From: Bacteroidota bacterium
GTDB taxonomy: Bacteria; Bacteroidota; Bacteroidia; Bacteroidales; F082
Assembly: GCA_002686705.1 (NCBI GenBank)
Contig: NYYH01000040.1
Coordinates: forward strand, 17,283-30,392
Length of the DNA: 13,110 nt
Direction: 5' to 3'
A program made the position numbers and the translations under genes. The notes beneath the pieces are model-generated. The model was not told where the DNA came from. It was given only the letters and a program-made list of their open reading frames with translations, and did no database searches. Positions 8,434-13,110 of the stretch are shown piece after piece; position 1 is the stretch's first letter; each line of letters begins with the position of its first letter.

Positions 8434-9000
8434 ATGAGTGAAATGATTGAGTTTCTTAAAATAATTATCCCCACAATAGCAGTACTTATTGTTGTTTATA
8501 TTATGATGCGTGAATTTACACGACAAAATTCAAAGCAATTTGATTTCCTAAAAGAGGAACAGAGATTACTTAAGGTAAAGATGGAAAATGAAAAGAAATC
8601 AAATAACAGCAAGACCTCAATGCCGTTAAGATTTAAAGCTTACGAGAGAATGTCTCTATTTTTGGAAAGGATCAATCCGCCAAATTTAATAACACGAGTT
8701 TTGAAACCTAATGCTAATGTCAAGGTATTACATTCGTCATTACTTACAACAATCAGGGAAGAATATGAGCATAATTTGTCGCAACAACTTTATGTATCTG
8801 ATACAGCATGGGAACTAGTTAAAGCAGCGAAAGAAGACGTTGTAAGATTGGTAAATTCTGCTGCTACAAAATTTAACTCTGATGATGACGCAAATAAGTT
8901 TGCACAAGAGATTATAACACACGGATTTAACACTAAACACAATCCTATTGATAGTGCAATTAGCGCACTGAAAGATGATATAAGAGTAAATTTTGCCTAA
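8434..9000 (+). CDS. Conserved Bacteroidota single-pass membrane protein of unknown function (DUF7935-like)
   Basis: The product has 188 residues. A single hydrophobic segment (about 8-26, FLKIIIPTIAVLIVVYIMM) sits at the N-terminus and is followed by basic residues, so most of the protein is probably cytoplasmic. Next come a charged, coiled-coil-like linker rich in Lys, Glu and Gln (about 27-60) and a conserved-looking helical domain with PLRFKAYERMSLFLERINP (64-82). The rest (about 95-188) is also predicted helical, with REEYEHNLSQQLYVS (109-123) the most distinctive part. I remember this layout as a Bacteroidota family often labelled DUF7935, but from memory only; no function is known to me. 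The stop lies two bases before the DUF2520 gene, so the two are surely co-transcribed with kdsC behind them. A role at the inner membrane linked to envelope biogenesis is only a guess from context. Confidence 0.85.
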   Translation: MSEMIEFLKIIIPTIAVLIVVYIMMREFTRQNSKQFDFLKEEQRLLKVKMENEKKSNNSKTSMPLRFKAYERMSLFLERINPPNLITRVLKPNANVKVLHSSLLTTIREEYEHNLSQQLYVSDTAWELVKAAKEDVVRLVNSAATKFNSDDDANKFAQEIITHGFNTKHNPIDSAISALKDDIRVNFA

Positions 9001-9002
9001 AA

Positions 9003-9791
9003 TTGAACACAACTAACCAAATATTAACTGTTAGTATTATAGGTTCTGGGAATGTTGCAACTGCCCTAGGCGAAGTGATTTCAAGTAACGGGATTAGGGT
9101 ATTGGAGGTGTTCTCTCCAAACATCGACAACTCAAAATTATTAGCAGAAAAAGTTGGTTGTAATTACGTTGAAAATCTTGAGAAACTAAATACTATATCA
9201 GATCTGTATATCATAGCAATACCAGATAATGAAATTAGTAATGTAATAACAAAACTTAAAAGTAAAGAAGGAATCATGGTCCATACTTCGGGTAGTCAAC
9301 CTTCTGACGTTTTTGAAGGTAAATTTCATCATTACGGAGTATTTTATCCTTTGCAGACGTTCACAAAAGGAAAACAAGTAGATTTTCAGGAGGTACCCAT
9401 CTGCATAGAAGGATCAAATGATATAACTTCAGAGCTACTCGTTCAGCTAGCAAAGAAAATTAGCAACAACGTGGTCTTACTAAATTCTGAGAAACGTCAA
9501 TATCTTCATCTAACAGCTGTTACTGTTAATAACTTCTCAAACTTACTGTACAATTTGGCCCACGATGTACTTAATGAAAAGGACATTGACTTTTCTCTTT
9601 TGCATCCACTTATAAAAGAAACAGCTGTTAAAATACGGGATGTTAATCCTTATCAGGCTCAAACTGGACCTGCCCTTAGAAAAGAAATAAGTACTATCAA
9701 CAAACATCTGGAACTTTTGGATAAATATTCCGAATACAAAGAAATATACAATCTTCTAACAAGACAAATTATTAATAAACATCATGGCTAA
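9003..9791 (+). CDS. Rossmann-like and DUF2520 domain protein (ProC-like fold)
   Basis: The product has 262 residues. The N-terminal half is a Rossmann domain with GSGNVATAL (14-22) directly after the first beta-strand, similar to NADP-binding F420/ProC-type reductases. The C-terminal half matches DUF2520, with GVFYPLQTFTKG, HLTAVTVNNFSNLLYNLAHDVL (about 169-190) and TGPALRKEISTINKHLELL (about 222-240). The start is TTG at 9003: the frame has a stop at 8976-8978 and no ATG before the GSGNVA motif, so TTG is the only standard start that preserves the Rossmann fold. It begins two bases after the preceding stop and overlaps kdsC by 8 bases. The DUF2520-KdsC order is familiar in Bacteroidota. It is probably a cytosolic NAD(P)-dependent dehydrogenase, with unknown substrate. 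Confidence 0.88.
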   Translation: MNTTNQILTVSIIGSGNVATALGEVISSNGIRVLEVFSPNIDNSKLLAEKVGCNYVENLEKLNTISDLYIIAIPDNEISNVITKLKSKEGIMVHTSGSQPSDVFEGKFHHYGVFYPLQTFTKGKQVDFQEVPICIEGSNDITSELLVQLAKKISNNVVLLNSEKRQYLHLTAVTVNNFSNLLYNLAHDVLNEKDIDFSLLHPLIKETAVKIRDVNPYQAQTGPALRKEISTINKHLELLDKYSEYKEIYNLLTRQIINKHHG

Positions 9792-10305
9792 TTATAAAGA
9801 AAAACTTAAGAAAGTAACAACCTTTATATTTGATTATGACGGTGTTATGACCGACGGCGCACTTATCCTACAACACGAAGGAAACCCATTACGATCGGCA
9901 AATGTAAAAGATGGCTATGTATTACAACTTGCTATTAAACTGGGTTATAATGTGGTAATCATTTCTGGAGGATTTTCACAATCAGTTGAGAACAGATTTG
10001 GAGCATTAAATATCACTGATGTGTTCTTAGGAGTAAAAGATAAAGTGGTGATTTTTAATGATTACATTAAAAAGAAAAATATTAATCCTGAGCATATTGT
10101 ATATATGGGCGATGACATTCCCGATTACATAGTTATGAAGATGGTTGGGGTACCGGTTTGCCCGGCAGATGCAGTTCAAGAAATTAAAAGCATTAGCTTG
10201 TATATTTCTGACAAAAACGGTGGTAAAGGGTGTGTACGAGATATTATTGAACAAGTACTCAAAGTTCAAGGTAAGTGGATGACAGAAGAGTCTTTCCACT
10301 GGTAA
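9784..10305 (+). CDS. kdsC: 3-deoxy-D-manno-octulosonate 8-phosphate phosphatase (KdsC-like HAD phosphatase)
   Basis: The product has 173 residues, normal for the capless C0-type HAD phosphatase KdsC. All four HAD motifs are visible: FIFDYDGVMTDG (14-25) with nucleophile D17 and acid/base D19; VVIISGG (57-63) with S61; GVKDK (83-87) with K87; and YMGDDIPD (107-114) with D110 and D111. GGKGCVRDIIEQVL near the C-terminus matches the KdsC tail 'GGxGAVRE'. The first motif reads DYDGVM rather than the common DVDGVL, a small variation. It should hydrolyse Kdo-8-phosphate to Kdo, which feeds the inner core of lipopolysaccharide, in the cytosol as a tetramer. Its ATG overlaps the DUF2520 stop by 8 bases, suggesting translational coupling. 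Related HADs act on other sugar phosphates, but the motif set favours KdsC. It converges on the methyltransferase-like gene 22 bases downstream. Confidence 0.88.
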   Translation: MANYKEKLKKVTTFIFDYDGVMTDGALILQHEGNPLRSANVKDGYVLQLAIKLGYNVVIISGGFSQSVENRFGALNITDVFLGVKDKVVIFNDYIKKKNINPEHIVYMGDDIPDYIVMKMVGVPVCPADAVQEIKSISLYISDKNGGKGCVRDIIEQVLKVQGKWMTEESFHW

Positions 10306-10327
10306 TATCTTAACAAAGTCAAATTAA

Positions 10328-11074
10328 CTACGACCTTCCCGACTCTTTCAAGACCTGAGTATAATGCTTTAAACTTCTCAAGATAATTACAATAAAAAGC
10401 GTGACAATCAGTGCATAATGCCAGGGAGTATACAGTTCGAAAGTGTTGTCAAAGAAATAACGTCTTAAATCATCTATAAACACGAATCCTATAACCGTAG
10501 CAAGTACTCCGGAATATTCTCGACGCAGAACGCTCACTATTGAAAATGGCACTTCATTCTTCCTGTATTTCTTCAGGCATGGAATAAATGCAGGTGTACG
10601 GTTTGCCCACTCCATGTAATCATCACCAAATTTTCTTTCTAGGAAACGTTCTTCAGCGAACATAATTCGCTCATAATAAAGCCAAAAAGCAAGCGAAACA
10701 ATTATAACAAACGCAAAGTTGAACGTGAATAATACTATTCCGATCCACATAAAGTAATTACCAACATATAACGGATGGCGAACCATTGAATATATTCCTG
10801 TTGTATTTAGCGACTCAGCAACTTGGCCTTCCTTTGTATTCCTACCTGAGGTTCCTTTTGGTGTTGTTCCTATAGATATGGCCCTAATAATAAAACCTAA
10901 GATACTCAATGAGATAGCCACCCACATTAAACAATTCTGAGCTGATGCATTAAGATATGATGTATTAGTAAAAAGAACTACAGGTATTGCTATCAAAAAT
11001 AAGATAACAGGAAATTGTCCACGGTGTTTAAACAGATAATTACCTTCTTTTTCGAAGGAATTAATAAATGCCAT
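10328..11074 (-). CDS. Membrane methyltransferase of the isoprenylcysteine/phospholipid methyltransferase-like family
   Basis: The product has 248 residues with about five hydrophobic segments (roughly 20-38, 48-68, 104-135 as a long pair, 188-202 and 219-234). The C-terminal signature of the ICMT/PEMT fold is clear: GIYSMVRHPLYVGNYFMWIG (93-112), whose RHPxYxGxx motif helps bind S-adenosylmethionine, followed by EERFLERKFGDDYMEW (141-156). The family methylates lipid or prenyl substrates at the inner membrane. A Leptospira member, LmtA, methylates the lipid A 1-phosphate, and Bacteroidota homologues are often named after it; with kdsC next door this is reasonable but unproven. The part beyond about residue 170 adds further membrane segments not needed for the core fold. 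The start ATG (11072-11074) is preceded by a TACCTTTG -7 element 19 bases upstream, so it probably has its own promoter rather than depending on the upstream phosphoesterase gene. Confidence 0.85.
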   Translation of the reverse strand: MAFINSFEKEGNYLFKHRGQFPVILFLIAIPVVLFTNTSYLNASAQNCLMWVAISLSILGFIIRAISIGTTPKGTSGRNTKEGQVAESLNTTGIYSMVRHPLYVGNYFMWIGIVLFTFNFAFVIIVSLAFWLYYERIMFAEERFLERKFGDDYMEWANRTPAFIPCLKKYRKNEVPFSIVSVLRREYSGVLATVIGFVFIDDLRRYFFDNTFELYTPWHYALIVTLFIVIILRSLKHYTQVLKESGRS

Positions 11075-11093
11075 AACGATATTTTTTGAAATG

Positions 11094-11101
11094 CAAAGGT
11101 A
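11094..11101 (-). promoter_or_regulatory. Bacteroidota -7 promoter element for the methyltransferase-like gene
   Basis: On the minus strand the bases read TACCTTTG, an exact TAnnTTTG match, with 19 bases between it and the ATG. That is the same spacing as for the aminotransferase gene. No obvious -33 TTG is seen. Confidence 0.45.
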
Positions 11102-11170
11102 TTGTTTTTAGTGAGGGAATGTGAAAATGCGAAAACGATTAAATAGGTTTCACATTGCAGGTTTGTGTAA

Positions 11171-12550
11171 TTAGGACGACATTAATTCTATAACCGTAAT
11201 TTCCGGTAGTATACCAATTCTTCCTGGATACCCAATTGAACCTAATCCCCGGTTCACATAAATGTACTTTCCTGATTTTTTACGATCCTGATATAACCCT
11301 GCCCAATGTTTGTACATGTATTTTGCTGGGCTCCATTTTAAATCTTTCGTTTCAATACCAAACTGAAATCCATGTGTATGGCCGGATAGAGCCAGGTCTA
11401 TATCATAATTACCTGGTATCACAACCTTCTCCCAATGAGACGGGTCGTGTGTCATTAGTATCTTAATATCTGCTTGTTCACTTCCTTGAATTGCTTTATC
11501 GATATCGCCATATTTTGGAAACCGCATGTTTGCCCCCCAGTTTTCAACACCAATAATGGCAAGTTTACCACTCTCTTTACTAAGTATCTCATTTTCGTTA
11601 TTCAGCAGCTTCCAACCAATTTTATCGAAAAAGTTAATCAACTGTTTCATATTTTCACGTTTAGCCTCCGCAGATGGCCATGTAACGTAATTTCCATAAT
11701 CGTGATTACCCAGAATTGCATATACACCATCTTTTGCTTTAAGTTGAGAAAGGATATCTTCAAACTCTAGAGCTTCGTTTGTTGCGTAATTTACTAGGTC
11801 ACCGGTGAACAAAATAATGTCAGGGTGCAATTCATTTATCATGTTTACAGCTCTCTGCAAAGGTTTTTTTGATGTCCAACTTCCCAGATGCAGGTCTGAT
11901 ATCTGAACAATTTTGAATCCATTAAAATTTCTTGGCAGATGTGGAAATACAATCTTCTCCTGAATAATTTTAAACTCATATACCCACTTCAACATTCCTG
12001 TAAACATTGTTCCTAAAACAAGTCCTCCTGAGATAAATCCAATATATTGTAGAAATTTATTACGTGATATTCCTTCCTGAACCCCCTCATCTGTAACGGA
12101 TGTTGCCAGAGCGGCATTCTTTTCGATAATTTGCTGTCTGTTATCTTTCTTCACTATGATGAAAATCTTTTGTATTACACGTACAACATCAGCCAAAATT
12201 AAAAATGTTATTGGCAGGATCTTAGCGGTATAAAAAACTAAAATTACACCAACCATATACGTTCTGATACTATCATTCCAATGAATAACGGGTATTATAA
12301 CAGACCCAACAAGCAAGATCACAAGTAATAAAAGTGGAAGCCAATAAATAGTTATTGTAAGGACACGGAGCCAATTCTTATAATTGAAAACTTGTTTTTT
12401 TACCGATGACCATAAATAAAAATCGGCAAGAATTAGTATAACCATAAATAAATACTGACCAGTATATTTTGGCATACTGTACAACAAGAGAAAATAACCA
12501 ACAACAAGAAGAAGTGGTATTAGAATGTAGTTTAATTTAAACTTCATCAA
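11171..12550 (-). CDS. Membrane-anchored metallophosphoesterase (YkuE/LpxG-like calcineurin-type fold)
   Basis: The product has 459 residues. The N-terminal part (1-190) holds four or five hydrophobic segments (about 8-25, 32-47, 63-90, 98-120 and 168-186) with a polar loop at about 134-165. The rest is a complete calcineurin-like phosphoesterase. Its metal-site blocks are all present: ISDLHLG (D219, H221), TGDLVN (D251), GNHDYG (N282, H283), MTHDPSH (H368) and SGHTHG (H391, H393). The C-terminal YVNRGLGSIGYPGRIG is typical of the YkuE-like group. Members cleave phosphodiester or pyrophosphate bonds; chlamydial LpxG, a membrane-anchored relative, hydrolyses UDP-2,3-diacylglucosamine in lipid A synthesis. 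That role here is a hypothesis from family and neighbours, since Bacteroidota usually carry LpxH. The start is one of two adjacent ATGs (MMK); no Shine-Dalgarno separates them. Confidence 0.9.
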   Translation of the reverse strand: MMKFKLNYILIPLLLVVGYFLLLYSMPKYTGQYLFMVILILADFYLWSSVKKQVFNYKNWLRVLTITIYWLPLLLLVILLVGSVIIPVIHWNDSIRTYMVGVILVFYTAKILPITFLILADVVRVIQKIFIIVKKDNRQQIIEKNAALATSVTDEGVQEGISRNKFLQYIGFISGGLVLGTMFTGMLKWVYEFKIIQEKIVFPHLPRNFNGFKIVQISDLHLGSWTSKKPLQRAVNMINELHPDIILFTGDLVNYATNEALEFEDILSQLKAKDGVYAILGNHDYGNYVTWPSAEAKRENMKQLINFFDKIGWKLLNNENEILSKESGKLAIIGVENWGANMRFPKYGDIDKAIQGSEQADIKILMTHDPSHWEKVVIPGNYDIDLALSGHTHGFQFGIETKDLKWSPAKYMYKHWAGLYQDRKKSGKYIYVNRGLGSIGYPGRIGILPEITVIELMSS

Positions 12551-13026
12551 TTAGCAATGCTTTGTGATTTTTAGTTCTGTGTACAAACGAAATTGTAATT
12601 GTATTATTATTATTAAATTCTCATGTGAGAAAGTTTAACAACTATTAACTTTAAGATACCTCAAATAGCTAACTTTTTTTTTCGAAATTAGCAAGCTTCC
12701 TTAAAGTAAAATATTAGTAGCTTCTCAGAAAACGCGGCAAAAGTAATTGTTTTTTTTAATTAAACCATTTCGGTTAACAAATATTTACATCAATTCAAAT
12801 TCTGGTGCTAAATTCTTGTTTACAAAATAAATTCTAATTAATAATTGTTATCGAGGAATTATGACAAAAGTATGAGTTCAGATAAACCTATCTTCACCTC
12901 TTTATCTTAATTCTTTGTATGATTAAAGTCTTTGGAACTCAAGTATATCAGGGTCTCTTGCTAATCGCAATAAAATGCAATATCAACAAGAAACCCGGGT
13001 AAATTGTTATTGAGAGAGTTGTAATG
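12551..13026. other. AT-rich intergenic stretch without a recognisable gene
   Basis: These 476 bases separate two leftward genes. I see no coding sequence with family resemblance. Contents: a short (ATT)n run at about 12602-12615; the palindrome listed separately; an imperfect inverted repeat GCTAAC/TTAGC around a T-run at 12668-12692; another T-run near 12750; TACTTTTG on the minus strand (12865-12872), an exact -7 element match but over 300 bases from the phosphoesterase start; and an inverted repeat AACAA/TTGTT enclosing ACCCGGGT at 12985-13008. CAAACGAA at 12584-12591 is one mismatch from a minus-strand -7 element 33 bases before the phosphoesterase ATG and may be its promoter. No RNA gene is apparent. 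Confidence 0.5.
12618..12631. promoter_or_regulatory. Perfect 6-2-6 palindrome, operator-like
   Basis: TTCTCA and TGAGAA are exact reverse complements separated by TG. The site is 68 bases upstream of the metallophosphoesterase start. It could be a binding site for a dimeric regulator or a short hairpin in the leader. There is no run of T after it on either strand, so it is not a terminator. Chance occurrence is possible. Confidence 0.3.
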
Positions 13027-13110
13027 CTATCGAATAACAAGTTTTTGGATTTCCTTAAAATCATCACTGATCAGAGTGATAAAATAGAGTCCTGTTTCAA
13101 AGTCATTTGT
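13027..13110 (-). CDS. C-terminal end of a T9SS type A sorting-domain protein (partial)
   Basis: Reading the minus strand from the right edge gives 27 codons, then TAG at 13027-13029. The residues, in two parts, are TNDFETGLYFITLI and SDDFKEIQKLVIR. This is the ending of the Por/type IX secretion C-terminal sorting domain: a 'Lp.GlYfv.i' strand, a turn, then '..qKlvi' plus a basic last residue. Proteins with this tail are exported across the inner membrane by Sec, cross the outer membrane by T9SS, and the tail is removed as they are attached to the surface or released. The rest of the gene lies outside the window, so the cargo (hydrolase, adhesin or other) is unknown. The piece is short, but the pattern, frame and stop position agree well. 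Confidence 0.7.
   Translation of the reverse strand, partial: TNDFETGLYFITLISDDFKEIQKLVIR

Noticed and set aside
11236..11770. Two plus-strand open frames opposite the metallophosphoesterase gene
   Set aside because: They overlap the catalytic phosphoesterase blocks on the other strand and have no recognisable features.
12668..12692. GCTAAC...TTAGC inverted repeat with a run of T, as an intrinsic terminator
   Set aside because: The T-run lies inside the loop rather than after the stem, and the stem has a bulge, so it does not fit a terminator in either direction.
13004..13040. TTGTTATT/AATAACAA 8-base inverted repeat overlapping the end of the T9SS gene
   Set aside because: The stem is nearly all A/T with a 21-base loop and no T-run behind it on the minus strand; I could not support a terminator or recombination site.
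1..13110. Mobile element, CRISPR array, tRNA or rRNA
   Set aside because: I saw no transposase or integrase sequence, no regularly spaced repeats, and no tRNA- or rRNA-like conserved segments on either strand.

Overview
The window looks like chromosomal DNA of a Bacteroidota bacterium. The DNA is AT-rich, and start sites lack clear Shine-Dalgarno sequences. Several genes are preceded by the Bacteroidota -7 promoter element TAnnTTTG. The content also fits: a TonB-dependent receptor with an N-terminal carboxypeptidase-regulatory-like domain under a TPP riboswitch, a DinB plus short DnaE mutagenesis pair, a DUF2520-KdsC gene pair, and at the right edge the tail of a type IX secretion (T9SS) sorting domain. 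There is no sign of phage, insertion sequence, CRISPR, tRNA or rRNA.

Layout. (1) 1-3707, plus strand: the C-terminal part of a Y-family polymerase (DinB/Pol IV type, cut by the window edge, with a QLDLF clamp-binding motif), then 23 bases later a 979-residue DnaE-type C-family polymerase. The DnaE has intact catalytic aspartates but a degenerate PHP domain, and the pair resembles an SOS/translesion cassette. (2) 3708-6314, plus: promoter, TPP (THI) riboswitch and an outer-membrane TonB-dependent receptor, most simply a thiamin (or precursor) uptake receptor. (3) 6452-6970, plus: a small FMN nitroreductase, convergent with (4) 6999-8207, minus: a class I PLP aminotransferase of aspartate aminotransferase type with a GTG start. 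(5) 8434-10305, plus: a compact cluster of a single-pass membrane protein of unknown function, a Rossmann/DUF2520 protein with a TTG start, and KdsC, the Kdo-8-phosphate phosphatase, overlapping by 8 bases. (6) 10328-12550, minus: a membrane methyltransferase of the isoprenylcysteine methyltransferase-like family and a membrane-anchored metallophosphoesterase. (7) 12551-13026: a gene-free stretch with a small perfect palindrome. (8) 13027-13110, minus: the last 27 codons of a T9SS cargo protein.

How the genes relate. DinB and DnaE probably work together in damage-induced synthesis. The receptor is controlled by the vitamin it probably imports. KdsC, the methyltransferase-like protein and the LpxG-like phosphoesterase may all touch lipid A/Kdo metabolism, but only KdsC is firm. 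I find no convincing wholly new system. The most worthwhile leads are the polymerase pair with its dead PHP site, the orphan TPP-regulated receptor, and the possible lipid A cluster.
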